Source of the DNA: an uncultured Eubacterium sp.
Lineage (GTDB): Bacteria > Bacillota > Clostridia > Oscillospirales > Acutalibacteraceae
Direction of reading: 5' to 3'
Assembly: GCA_910584985.1 (NCBI GenBank)
Contig: CAJUDJ010000001.1
Coordinates: 118,249-182,248, forward strand
Length of the DNA: 64,000 nt
The notes beneath the pieces are model-generated. The model ran no database searches. It worked only from the letters and a program-made list of their open reading frames with translations, and was not told the DNA's origin. The position numbers and the translations under genes are program-made. Below, piece by piece: positions 16,815 to 25,939 of the stretch; positions within the stretch are counted from its first letter, which is position 1; the number at the start of each line of letters is the position of its first letter.

Positions 16815-17730
16815 TTTTTAAAAATTCCCTGCTTTTATCAACTGCATAAGCTGCTGCATCCGTATTTTCATCATCTGCAAACAGCCAAACTGCATTTTTC
16901 CTTCTTTTAAACCATGTCATCTGCCTTTTGGCATAATGCCTGGTTTCCTGCTTAAGCTTTTCAATTGCTGACTCAAAGCTTATTTCTCCTTTAAAATAAG
17001 GGGCAAGCTCTTTATGACCGATTGCCTGTGCCGAGGTTTTTCCGCCTTCCGAAAGGCAATGTGCCGCTTCATCGGTAAGTCCGTTTTCCACCATGATATC
17101 AACACGGCGGTTGATTCGGTCGTAAAGCAATTCCCTGTTTTTATAGCAAAGCACAAAATACAAAACATCATAGGGGCTTTCCTCCAGCCTGGAATGTTCA
17201 TTCTGCATGCTTTTTGTTTTTCCCGAGGTATAATAGATTTCAACAGCCCTTGCCACTCTGCTTTTATTGTTTTTATGAATGTTTTCAGCAGCCTGTGGAT
17301 CTATTCTCAGAAGCTCGTCATAAAGCACATCCGCACTTTTTGCCATAAGGCGTTCACGCAGTTTAAAATCCGTTTCAGCCTGTGTAAATTTTATATGATC
17401 CACAAAGCTGTCTATAAACAGGCCTGTTCCGCCCACAAGAACAGGCACTTTATGCCTGCCTGTTATATCACCGACTGCTTTTTCCGCATAGCTGCAGAAA
17501 TCAGAAACGGAATAGCTTTCGCTTCGGTCCAGAAATTCCACAAGATGGTGGGACACCTCTGCCCGCTCGCTTTCTGTGGGTGCGGCAGTTGCAATTCCCA
17601 TACCTTTATAAACCTGCATGGAATCGGCGGAAATGATTTCTCCGCCCACAGCCTTTGCTATTTCAATGCCGAGCCTTGTTTTTCCGCTTGCAGTGGGGCC
17701 CGCAACAACAATCAGTTTTGTTTTCGTCAT
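16807..17730 (-). CDS. miaA: tRNA dimethylallyltransferase
   Basis: A 307-residue enzyme that transfers an isopentenyl group to A37 of tRNAs reading UNN codons. The P-loop is GPTASGKTRL at residues 11-20, followed by EIISADSMQVYKGM, VGGTGLFIDS, and TRHYAKRQMTWFKRR near the C-terminus. It overlaps mutL by ATGA. The product i6A37 is the substrate of MiaB, encoded at 22738-24177 in the same gene run, so two steps of ms2i6A synthesis are encoded together. Confidence 0.95.
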   Translation of the reverse strand: MTKTKLIVVAGPTASGKTRLGIEIAKAVGGEIISADSMQVYKGMGIATAAPTESERAEVSHHLVEFLDRSESYSVSDFCSYAEKAVGDITGRHKVPVLVGGTGLFIDSFVDHIKFTQAETDFKLRERLMAKSADVLYDELLRIDPQAAENIHKNNKSRVARAVEIYYTSGKTKSMQNEHSRLEESPYDVLYFVLCYKNRELLYDRINRRVDIMVENGLTDEAAHCLSEGGKTSAQAIGHKELAPYFKGEISFESAIEKLKQETRHYAKRQMTWFKRRKNAVWLFADDENTDAAAYAVDKSREFLKNG

Positions 17731-19634
17731 TGTATTCTTCCAAACTGCTTTTCAAGCTCATATTTTGAAATTTTTATCATAACCGGCCTTCCGTGCGGAC
17801 AATAGCGTATATCCGGCATGGAAAGCAGTTTTTCAACAAACAGTTCCCGTTCCCGTTCCGAGGTATAATCTCCGCCTTTTACTGCACTGCGGCAGGCTGT
17901 GGAATGGAAAATCCAATCCATTTTATCCGGTTCTATATCGGTTTTATGTTCCAGAAGCTTCTGCGCTGTTTCAACAATCAGGTCCTCTATATCAGCACCG
18001 TCAAGCATAGAGGGCGCTTCCCGCACAATAACGGATGTGTTTCCGAAATCTTCAACCAGAAAACCGCATTTTGAAAGAAGCGGAATATTATCGGTAATCA
18101 CGCTGTATTCCTCTGCCGACAGCCTTACAGCCACAGGTGAAAGCAGAAGCTGTGCGCTTATCTCTGTCTGTGCCTTCAGCTGTTCATAATTCATTCGCTC
18201 ATGTGCCGCATGCTTATCTATGTAATAAAGGTCATTCTCTATTTCGGCAATAATGTAAGTTTTAAAGGCTTCACCCACAATTCTGAAAGGCGGTGCCGCC
18301 TTCTTTTCCTCAACAATAACAGGCTGCGGTGCCTCCTGTTCTTCAAACGAAATATCAAACCGTTCTTCGTTTTTTACAGGTGGTTTTTCAGCTGCCGCCT
18401 GCTGCAAATCTATTTTTAAGGAAACCGTCTCTTTTTGTACGAAACTGCCGCTGATTTGATTTTCAGCCTTTTTGATTTCCTTTTTCGGTGAAGCAAGTGT
18501 TCGGCTGTTCAGAGAGGCAGAAGAAAACCTGAGCTGATCGGGTTTTTCCGCTTTTATAAAGAAATCTGTTTTTGCAGCCGCCGGTTTTGCAGCTTTGTAA
18601 ATTTCAGAAATACCGTTGTCCGGCAGACTTGCCTCCTTAACCGAATCCTGACTTTCAACGGCAGTTTTAACACCATAATAAATCAGATTAAAAATCGGCT
18701 TTTCATTTGCAAACCTTACTTCTATTTTAGCAGGATGCACATTTACATCAACAAGCTTGGCATCCAGTTCAATATTCAGCACACAGGCGGGAAACCGACC
18801 AACCATGATCAGATTTTTATAGGCCTGTTCAAGTGCCGCCATTGCCGTTGCACTTTTTACGAATCTGCCGTTTATAAAGAAAAACTGCATTGCCCTGCTT
18901 TTGCGCGACTGGTGCGGACGGCTTACATAGCCCGAAACCCGCATACCCTCATAGGCATATTCAACCTGAACAAGTGTGTCCGAAAGCGCTGCACCGAACA
19001 CGGAATAAACCGTGCTTTTCAAATCGCCGTTTCCGGCCGTTATCAGCACCTGCTTTCCGTCCCGAATAAAGCGGAAAGAAATACCGGGATTTGAAACCGC
19101 CATTCTTTCAACGATGCCCTGCACAGCATTTCCCTCGGTTACATCCTTTTTCAGAAATTTCATTCTTGCAGGCACATTGAAAAAAACATCCCTTACAACC
19201 ACCGTTGTGCCGTTGGGGCAGCCTGCTGCTGAAAAATCAAGTTCCTCGCCGCCTGCAATCTCATATCTTGTGCCTACATTCTCAGCTTCGGTTTTGGTGA
19301 GTAGCTCAACCTTTGCCACTGCGGCAACGGATGACATCGCCTCGCCCCGAAAACCGAGGGTAAGAATGGAATCAAGGTCTGCTCCGGTGGAAATCTTGGA
19401 AGTGGCATGTGATATAAACACCTTTTGCACATCCTCCCGCGCAATTCCGCATCCGTCATCCGTTATCCGAATATAAGTAGTGCCGCCGTTTTTGATTTCA
19501 ATGGTAATATGCTTTGCTCCTGCATCTATTGAATTTTCAACCATTTCCTTAACAATACTCATCGGGCGTTCCACAACCTCGCCTGCTGCAATAAGGCTGT
19601 AAACCTCTTTGGGCAGAATATTGATTTTCGGCAT
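17727..19634 (-). CDS. mutL: DNA mismatch repair protein MutL
   Basis: A 635-residue GHKL ATPase. The N-terminal ATPase domain has SIDAGAKHITI, DDGCGI, HATSKI and TLGFRGEAMSS; the C-terminal dimerisation/endonuclease domain includes DKHAAHERMNYEQL, ACRSAVKGGDYTSERE and CPHGRP, the metal-site motifs of endonuclease-active MutL. The middle (residues 340-430) is a low-complexity linker rich in Lys, Ala and Pro. GAGGTGAT precedes the ATG. It is followed by miaA with a four-base overlap and preceded by mutS. Confidence 0.95.
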   Translation of the reverse strand: MPKINILPKEVYSLIAAGEVVERPMSIVKEMVENSIDAGAKHITIEIKNGGTTYIRITDDGCGIAREDVQKVFISHATSKISTGADLDSILTLGFRGEAMSSVAAVAKVELLTKTEAENVGTRYEIAGGEELDFSAAGCPNGTTVVVRDVFFNVPARMKFLKKDVTEGNAVQGIVERMAVSNPGISFRFIRDGKQVLITAGNGDLKSTVYSVFGAALSDTLVQVEYAYEGMRVSGYVSRPHQSRKSRAMQFFFINGRFVKSATAMAALEQAYKNLIMVGRFPACVLNIELDAKLVDVNVHPAKIEVRFANEKPIFNLIYYGVKTAVESQDSVKEASLPDNGISEIYKAAKPAAAKTDFFIKAEKPDQLRFSSASLNSRTLASPKKEIKKAENQISGSFVQKETVSLKIDLQQAAAEKPPVKNEERFDISFEEQEAPQPVIVEEKKAAPPFRIVGEAFKTYIIAEIENDLYYIDKHAAHERMNYEQLKAQTEISAQLLLSPVAVRLSAEEYSVITDNIPLLSKCGFLVEDFGNTSVIVREAPSMLDGADIEDLIVETAQKLLEHKTDIEPDKMDWIFHSTACRSAVKGGDYTSERERELFVEKLLSMPDIRYCPHGRPVMIKISKYELEKQFGRIQ

Positions 19635-19670
19635 TTATATCACCTCTTTTCTTCTCATTCCCCGGCTGTA

Positions 19671-22298
19671 TTAAAGTTCTTCGGATTTTTTCTTTAAATC
19701 ATAAAGCGTCTGCATCGCTTCTATAGGTGTAAGCGTATTTACATCTGTTGCTTTAAGAATCTCTATAATTTCATTTTTGCCGTTTACCGTGAAATTGAAC
19801 TGAATATCGTCCTCTTCCTCCTCCAGAACGGCATCTTCTGCTTTAAATTCTATATCTATCTTGTTTTGCTCAAGTTCTTTTAAAATAACCTTCGCACGCT
19901 TAACAACCGAATCCGGCACACCGGCAAGCTTCGCCACCTCTATACCGAAGCTTTCATCTGCGCCGCCCTTTACAATTCGGCGAAGGAAGGTTATATCATC
20001 GCCGCGTTTCTTAACGGCAATGGAATAGTTTTTCACGCCGTCCAGCATACCTTCCATTGCTGTAAGCTCATGATAATGTGTTGCGAAAAGCGATTTTGCG
20101 CCAAGCGTTTTCTTTTTGCACACAAATTCAAGCACAGCACGGGCAATGCTCATTCCGTCAAAGGTTGAAGTACCCCTGCCGATTTCATCCAGAATAATCA
20201 GGCTGTTTTCCGTTGCATTTTTCAGAATGGAGGCAACCTCGTTCATTTCAACCATAAAGGTAGACTGGCCTGTTGCGAGATCATCCGAAGCGCCAACCCT
20301 TGTAAATATAGCATCCGCAATACCGATATTTGCCGATTTTGCAGGAACAAACGAACCGATCTGCGCAAGCAGCACAATCAGCGCAATCTGGCGCATATAG
20401 GTTGATTTGCCCGCCATATTCGGGCCTGTGATAATCGCACAGCGGTTATTTTCTTTATCCAGAACGGTATCGTTCGGAACAAACGGCGCACCGTCAAGCA
20501 GCGCTTCCACCACAGGATGCCGTCCCTCTTTGATATCCAGTATTCCGGTTGTGTTTATCTGCGGGCAGACATAGTTGTTATTCACCGCAACCTCTGCAAG
20601 CCCGGCAAGCACATCAAGCACAGCAAGTGATTTGGCTGTGGAATGCAGCCTGTCCACCTCGGCGCTTACCGTTTCACGCACTGTGCAGAAAACCTCATAT
20701 TCAAGCGCAACCACTCTGTCCTTCGCACCAAGGATTCTGCCCTCAAGCTCCTTTAATTCCTGTGTTATAAATCTTTCGCCGTTTGCCAGCGTCTGTTTTC
20801 TTATGTAATATTCGGGCACAAGGTTTTTATACATATTCGTAACTTCAATATAATAACCGAAAACCCTGTTATAACCCACCTTCAGCTTCGGAATGCCTGT
20901 TTTTTCACGTTCTGCCGCCTCTATTTCGGCAAGCACGCCCGAACCGTCATTCATGATTTTTCTCAGGCTGTCTATCTCTTCATTGAAGCCCGCTTTGATG
21001 ATGCCACCCTCTCTTAAGGTAAACGGCGGATTTTCATCAATCGCTGAAGCAATCAAATCTTCAACATCCGTCAGCAAATCAATGTTTTTTTCAATATCCT
21101 TAAGCAGTGCACAGGCACAGCCGGAAAGCTCTGCCTTGATTTCAGGCAGACGGCTGATTGTGCTCTGAAGAGATTTTAATTCCTTTGCATTCACCGTGCC
21201 ATAGGCAATACGGGTCATAAGCCTTTCCATATCGCTGATTCCCGCAAGCGAAATTCTGATTTTATCACGCATAACGGGATTATCTGAAAGCTCACCCACG
21301 GCATTCTGCCTTTTCAGAATTTTCTGAACCGACATAAGCGGCCGTTCAAGCCAGCTTCTGATCATCCGTTTTCCCATTGCGGTTTTGGTTTTATCTATCA
21401 CCCAGAGCAGGGAATGCTTTTTTTCTCCGCTCATCATGGATTTTGTAAGCTCAAGATTGCGCCTTGCGCTCATATCCAGCTTCATATATTCTTCTTTATC
21501 GAAAAAATCTATATCGGCAGGTGCCTCCAGCTCATCCTTTTTCTGAACCTCTTTAAGATAATCAATCACTGCCCCAAGAGCACCCACTGCCGTTTTGCTG
21601 TGCCCGATGGAAAGCGAATCTATTTCTTCTTTTCTGAGTGTTTCCAGAATCAGATTTGCAGCCTCGTCAAAATCAAATTTCACATCATCAATCAGCTGCA
21701 GCTCTGCCGAAAGTCGATGCTTTGTAAAATCGGCAACCATGCTGAAATCAAGAGCTGCCGAATTCACAAGAATTTCCTTTGGCTGATAGGTGGAAAGCTG
21801 ATTGACAATCTGCTCTTCGGCATCCTCGCCGTTTACAACGGTGATATGAAATTCACAGGTGGAAACATCGGCAAAACAGATGCCGGTTTCCTTTTTGCCT
21901 TTGCATATGGAGCAAAGATAATTGTTTACGGTGTCATCCAGCATATTGCTTTCAATAACCGTGCCCGGTGTGATGATTCTTATGACATCTCTTTTAACAA
22001 GCCCCTTTGCCTGCTTCGGGTCCTCAACCTGTTCGCAGATTGCAACCTTATATCCCCTTGCAACAAGCCTTGCAATATAATTGTCTGCCGAATGAAACGG
22101 CACACCGCACATCGGTGCACGCTCATCCATTCCGCATTCCTTCCCGGTAAGAACAAGGTCAAGCTCTTCAGATGCAACTCTGGCATCGTCAAAAAACATC
22201 TCATAAAAATCACCGAGGCGGAAAAACAGCAGCATTCCCGGATATTTACTTTTGATTTCAAAATACTGTGCCATCATGGGCGATAATCCTTTTGCCAT
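19671..22298 (-). CDS. mutS: DNA mismatch recognition protein MutS
   Basis: An 875-residue MutS1. The N-terminal mismatch-recognition domain carries FFRLGDFYEMFFDDA with the wedge phenylalanine and glutamate; the C-terminal ABC-type ATPase has the Walker A GPNMAGKSTYMRQ, TRVGASDDLATGQSTFMVEM, and the Walker B LIILDEIGRGTSTFDG followed by ATHYHEL. GGAGG precedes the ATG. It lies between the RicA-like gene and mutL, the order seen in Bacillus subtilis apart from the absent cotE. Confidence 0.96.
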   Translation of the reverse strand: MAKGLSPMMAQYFEIKSKYPGMLLFFRLGDFYEMFFDDARVASEELDLVLTGKECGMDERAPMCGVPFHSADNYIARLVARGYKVAICEQVEDPKQAKGLVKRDVIRIITPGTVIESNMLDDTVNNYLCSICKGKKETGICFADVSTCEFHITVVNGEDAEEQIVNQLSTYQPKEILVNSAALDFSMVADFTKHRLSAELQLIDDVKFDFDEAANLILETLRKEEIDSLSIGHSKTAVGALGAVIDYLKEVQKKDELEAPADIDFFDKEEYMKLDMSARRNLELTKSMMSGEKKHSLLWVIDKTKTAMGKRMIRSWLERPLMSVQKILKRQNAVGELSDNPVMRDKIRISLAGISDMERLMTRIAYGTVNAKELKSLQSTISRLPEIKAELSGCACALLKDIEKNIDLLTDVEDLIASAIDENPPFTLREGGIIKAGFNEEIDSLRKIMNDGSGVLAEIEAAEREKTGIPKLKVGYNRVFGYYIEVTNMYKNLVPEYYIRKQTLANGERFITQELKELEGRILGAKDRVVALEYEVFCTVRETVSAEVDRLHSTAKSLAVLDVLAGLAEVAVNNNYVCPQINTTGILDIKEGRHPVVEALLDGAPFVPNDTVLDKENNRCAIITGPNMAGKSTYMRQIALIVLLAQIGSFVPAKSANIGIADAIFTRVGASDDLATGQSTFMVEMNEVASILKNATENSLIILDEIGRGTSTFDGMSIARAVLEFVCKKKTLGAKSLFATHYHELTAMEGMLDGVKNYSIAVKKRGDDITFLRRIVKGGADESFGIEVAKLAGVPDSVVKRAKVILKELEQNKIDIEFKAEDAVLEEEEDDIQFNFTVNGKNEIIEILKATDVNTLTPIEAMQTLYDLKKKSEEL

Positions 22299-22330
22299 TG
22301 CTTTTCCTCCTCTTTGTTTTATTGATTCAA

Positions 22331-22741
22331 TCAGTGGCAGCCGCCGCAGGTTGAACAGTTATGTGTGCAGTTTTCCTCAGGAATTTCACAGGTGGCAGGA
22401 TCCTGACCGTCAAAAAACAGACCGATCATCTTGCTGATATACTGTGCCATTTCCTCCATCTGTGCAGCTGCTGCGGAATACTTTTCCATATTCTCATTCT
22501 TCATAATCTCTTCATAAAGATTCTGATACTGCTGCTGAAGCTCTGCAATTCTGTCCTTATCCGCATCATCTGCCTTGCCGGCCTCCTGCTGATATTTAAG
22601 AGAAATAAGCTGAAGTTCCTGCATTTTCTCCTGAAGGGATTTGTCTGCATCATTTGCCGATGCTGCAGCCTGAAGTGCTGCAAAGCGTGAATCTGCCTGA
22701 ATTTCTTTTCCAAGCTCACGAAGTGCTGATTCTAAACTCAT
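22331..22741 (-). CDS. YlbF/YmcA (RicA-like) family protein
   Basis: A 136-residue helical protein beginning MSLESALRELGKEIQ, with a central Gln-rich coiled coil and a C-terminal cysteine cluster in CTHNCSTCGGCH. In Bacillus the YmcA/YlbF/YaaT (RicAFT) complex carries Fe-S clusters and stimulates RNase Y-dependent mRNA maturation and phosphorelay functions. The gene overlaps miaB by ATGA and precedes mutS, as ymcA does in Bacillus, which supports a RicA-type identity, although family members are hard to tell apart from sequence alone. Confidence 0.75.
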   Translation of the reverse strand: MSLESALRELGKEIQADSRFAALQAAASANDADKSLQEKMQELQLISLKYQQEAGKADDADKDRIAELQQQYQNLYEEIMKNENMEKYSAAAAQMEEMAQYISKMIGLFFDGQDPATCEIPEENCTHNCSTCGGCH

Positions 22742-24177
22742 AATTTGTTCCTTTCCATTTCGCCTTTCAACACATAGGTTAAAGGCTCTGTTACTTTGAT
22801 TTTCTGAAAAGTGCCGATCAGATTTTCAGCACCCTCAAATTCTATAATCAAATTGCCGTCTGTTCTGGCAGCAATATAATTATCACCCAACTTGCCCTTG
22901 CCGTAAACAAAGCATTTAAAAATTCTGCCTTTCTGCTTCTTCATATTTTCGGCAGATATGGTTTCCTGCATATCCGTAAGCTCCTTAAACCATTTTCCTT
23001 TTTCCCCGGCAGAAACGGGATCAGGCAGCTCTGCAGCAGGTGTCCCCTTTCTCGGTGAATAGATAAAGGTGAACAGGGAGGTGAATTTAACCTCTTCCAC
23101 AAGCGAAAGCGTATCCTTAAATTCTTCATATGTTTCACCGGGGAAACCCACAATCACATCAGAAGTTATGGAAAGTGCATCGCCCATAAGTGCTTTGGCA
23201 TAACGGATAAGCTCAAGATATTTTGCTCTGTCATAATGGCGGTTCATTGCTTTCAGCACCCTGTCATTCCCGCTCTGAAACGGAAGATGCAGATGTTTTG
23301 CAATCTTCTCGCAGCCTGCCATAGTTTCAATAAGTTCTTTGGTGCAGTCCTTCGGATGGCTTGTCATAAAGCGTATTCTGAAATCACCGTCCAGCTCTGC
23401 TATGCTTTTTAAAAGCTGTGCAAACGAAACGGCAGGCACAAGATCCTTTCCGTAGGAATTCACATTCTGCCCAAGCAGTGTTATTTCCTTGAAGCCGCTT
23501 TCAATCAGTTCCTTTGCCTCGGCAATCACATCTGCCGCCTCTCGGCTTCTTTCCCTGCCCCTTACATAAGGCACGATGCAGTAGGAGCAGAAATTGTTGC
23601 AGCCATACATAATGGGCAGCCATGCTTTTCTGTCATTATCGCGAAGCACGGGCACACCCTCGGCAATGGCACCGTCCATATCAGGAAGCTCAAAAACTCT
23701 TTTTTTACGGGTTAAGGTGTTATACAGAAGCTCCGGCAGCCTGTAAACAACATGTGTGCCGAACACCAGATCAACAAAGGGAAAGCTTTTCTTTATCTTA
23801 TCCGCAATGTGCTGCTGCTGCATCATACAGCCGCAGCAGGCAATTACAACATCGGGATTTTCACGCTTATAGGATTTCAGCATACCCACATTGCCGAACA
23901 CCCTGTCCTCTGCATGCTCACGCACGGCACAGGTGTTGAATATTATAAGCTTTGCTTCGGTTCTGTTTTCCGTAAAGCCGTAGCCGATTTCACTCAGCAT
24001 GCCTTTGATATGCTCACTGTCCGCCACATTCTGCTGGCAGCCGTAGGTAACCACACAGGCAAGCGGCTTTTCGGCATATCTTTGGGATATAACGGAAGCC
24101 GCCTTCCGGCAGAACTGCTGCTGCCTGTTCATTTCGCTTTCGCTTATAACAGCTGTTTTTCTTTTGCTTTTTTCCAT
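22738..24177 (-). CDS. miaB: tRNA-2-methylthio-N6-dimethylallyladenosine synthase
   Basis: A 479-residue radical-SAM methylthiotransferase. It has the N-terminal UPF0004 domain with three Fe-S cysteines (VTYGCQQN, FNTCAVRE, CCGC), the radical-SAM motif CNNFCSYCIVPYVRGRERS, and a C-terminal TRAM domain. It adds a methylthio group to i6A37 of tRNA made by MiaA. The open frame runs to 24252, but the promoter at 24218-24246 lies inside that extension, so translation begins at ATG 24177 or 24180, after AGAGGTGG. It leads the miaB-ricA-mutS-mutL-miaA run. Confidence 0.95.
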   Translation of the reverse strand: MEKSKRKTAVISESEMNRQQQFCRKAASVISQRYAEKPLACVVTYGCQQNVADSEHIKGMLSEIGYGFTENRTEAKLIIFNTCAVREHAEDRVFGNVGMLKSYKRENPDVVIACCGCMMQQQHIADKIKKSFPFVDLVFGTHVVYRLPELLYNTLTRKKRVFELPDMDGAIAEGVPVLRDNDRKAWLPIMYGCNNFCSYCIVPYVRGRERSREAADVIAEAKELIESGFKEITLLGQNVNSYGKDLVPAVSFAQLLKSIAELDGDFRIRFMTSHPKDCTKELIETMAGCEKIAKHLHLPFQSGNDRVLKAMNRHYDRAKYLELIRYAKALMGDALSITSDVIVGFPGETYEEFKDTLSLVEEVKFTSLFTFIYSPRKGTPAAELPDPVSAGEKGKWFKELTDMQETISAENMKKQKGRIFKCFVYGKGKLGDNYIAARTDGNLIIEFEGAENLIGTFQKIKVTEPLTYVLKGEMERNKL

Positions 24178-24217
24178 CATTTCCCACCTCTGAACATAAA
24201 AACCCATAATATGCTTC

Positions 24218-24246
24218 ATTATATCAAACACAGCGCATTTATTCAA
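24218..24246 (-). promoter_or_regulatory. Promoter of the miaB operon
   Basis: On the minus strand TTGAAT (24246-24241) and TATAAT (24223-24218) are separated by 17 bases, and a TGA precedes the -10 as an extended element. The predicted start is near 24211, about 33 bases before the miaB ATG. Confidence 0.75.
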
Positions 24247-24304
24247 TAACAAAATTATTAATTTATATAAATATTTAATATATAAAACGCAGATAATATA
24301 AGGA

Positions 24305-24333
24305 TTGCAATTATCTGTTTAAAATGGTAAAAT
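24305..24333 (+). promoter_or_regulatory. Promoter of malQ
   Basis: TTGCAA at 24305-24310 and TAAAAT at 24328-24333 with exactly 17 bases between. GAGGTGAT follows just before the ATG at 24354. It is divergent from the miaB promoter, with about 60 bases of AT-rich DNA between. Confidence 0.75.
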
Positions 24334-24353
24334 CTGCATAATGAGGTGATAGA

Positions 24354-25871
24354 ATGCTGAAAAAAAGAGGAGCAGGTGTTCTTTTCCATATAAGCTCAAT
24401 GCCGTCTCCGTATGGAATCGGTGTTTTCGGAAAAAACGCAAAGAATTTTATAGATAAGCTGTGTGAAATGGGATTTACCTATTGGCAGGTGCTGCCCTTT
24501 AATCCCACGGATAATTCAAACAGCCCCTACTGCTCGCCAAGTGCCTTTGCGGGAAATTATCTTTTTATAAACCCCGAATATCTTTGCGAAACCGGGCTCA
24601 TCGGAGAAGCAGATGTAAAAGCAAATCTTTATGAGGGTTCGCCCTATACGGCAGATTATGAATTTGCCGCAGAGAAACGGCTGACCACACTGAAAAAGGC
24701 TTTTTTAAATATTACAGACAGTATATTAAAAGAAATCAAAAAATTTGAAACAGAAAATCCATGGGTAACGGATTATTCGCTTTTTATGGCTGCTAAGGAA
24801 GCAGAGGGCGGCAAGCCATGGTGGCAATGGAACAAAAGCTTTTCTCACTACAGTACATGCGTTCAGAATACCGCTTCGCTTGCAGATGCAGCTGCGTTCT
24901 GGACTTTTGTGCAGTATATTTTCTTTAAGCAATGGCATGAAATAAAAGAATATGCAAATGAAAAGGGAATTGCCGTTATAGGTGATATGCCCATTTATGT
25001 GGCAATGGACAGTGTGGATGTGTGGGCAAATCTGCCGCAGTTTCTGATAGACGAAAAAACGCTGAAGCCCGAAAAGGTTGCAGGTGTGCCGCCGGATTAT
25101 TTCAGCGAGGACGGACAACTTTGGGGAAATCCGATTTATGACTGGAAAAAAATGAAGAAGGACGGCTATTCCTGGTGGATTTCAAGGCTGAAAACGGCAC
25201 TTGAAACATATGATGTTGTGCGAATAGACCATTTCCGTGCCTTTGCGAGCTACTGGGAGGTGCCGGCAGATGCAGAAACCGCCAAAACAGGCGAATGGAA
25301 AAGCGGCCCTAAAATGGATTTCTTTTCAAAGGTGTTTGAAGCCTTTCCCGATGCGCCGATTATTGCCGAAGACCTCGGCAGCTTCGGCGAGGATGTGGTT
25401 CAGCTGCTTGAAGAGACAGGCTTCCCCGGAATGAAGGTAGTGCAGTTCGGCTTTGATCCGAATTCCGATTCAAGCCATCTGCCGCACAATGCCGTGCCGA
25501 ACAGCATAAATTATGTAGGAACACATGATAACAACACAATTCTGGGTTGGCTCTGGGAAGCAGATGAAGAGGAAAGAAAATTTGCACTGGACTATATCGG
25601 CTTTACCGGCGACAACTGGGGAGACGGCGGGTATTACAGCCCCAGCTGCCGCAAGGTTATTGAGGCAGTTTGGAAAAGTGCATCCAATGTGGCAATTCTT
25701 TCTTTTCAGGATATGTGCGGCTTCGGTTCGGATGCAAGAATGAACCGGCCGGGTATCCCCGAGGAAAACTGGCGGTTCAGAACTACCGAGGACACGCTGA
25801 ACAGCATAGATTTCAGCTATTTCAGGCATATAAATTCAATTTTCAGAAGAATGTATCCTGTTTTTGATTAA
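24354..25871 (+). CDS. malQ: 4-alpha-glucanotransferase (amylomaltase)
   Basis: A 505-residue GH77 enzyme that transfers alpha-1,4-glucan segments between maltodextrins or glycogen chains. Family blocks are SSMPSPYGIGVFG, FWQVLPF-like YWQVLPFNPTDNSNSPYCSPSAF, GDMPIYVAMDSVDVW, VAGVPPDYFSEDGQLWGNP (the loop typical of GH77), VRIDHFRAF with the catalytic Asp, IIAEDLG with the acid/base Glu, and YVGTHDNNT. Length is normal. It has its own promoter and is followed by a hairpin that merges into the next gene's ribosome binding site. Confidence 0.95.
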   Translation: MLKKRGAGVLFHISSMPSPYGIGVFGKNAKNFIDKLCEMGFTYWQVLPFNPTDNSNSPYCSPSAFAGNYLFINPEYLCETGLIGEADVKANLYEGSPYTADYEFAAEKRLTTLKKAFLNITDSILKEIKKFETENPWVTDYSLFMAAKEAEGGKPWWQWNKSFSHYSTCVQNTASLADAAAFWTFVQYIFFKQWHEIKEYANEKGIAVIGDMPIYVAMDSVDVWANLPQFLIDEKTLKPEKVAGVPPDYFSEDGQLWGNPIYDWKKMKKDGYSWWISRLKTALETYDVVRIDHFRAFASYWEVPADAETAKTGEWKSGPKMDFFSKVFEAFPDAPIIAEDLGSFGEDVVQLLEETGFPGMKVVQFGFDPNSDSSHLPHNAVPNSINYVGTHDNNTILGWLWEADEEERKFALDYIGFTGDNWGDGGYYSPSCRKVIEAVWKSASNVAILSFQDMCGFGSDARMNRPGIPEENWRFRTTEDTLNSIDFSYFRHINSIFRRMYPVFD

Positions 25872-25878
25872 CAATATG

Positions 25879-25937
25879 AAAACTCCCTCATAGAATGTTA
25901 TGAAGTAATCTTCAAATATTCTGTAAAGGAGTTTTTT
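25879..25937 (+). terminator. Long hairpin: malQ terminator holding next gene's Shine-Dalgarno
   Basis: AAAACTCC (25879-25886) pairs with GGAGTTTT (25928-25935), with inner stems TAGAAT/ATTCTG and GAAG-TAAT-CTTC, then a T7 run. The 3' arm contains the AAAGGAG that serves the ATG at 25940, so the same helix both resembles an intrinsic terminator and hides a ribosome binding site. Confidence 0.65.
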
Positions 25938-25939
25938 TA

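Noticed and set aside
21414..22286. A 290-codon plus-strand ORF opposite mutS
   Set aside because: Antisense of a conserved gene; no family features and no ribosome binding site.
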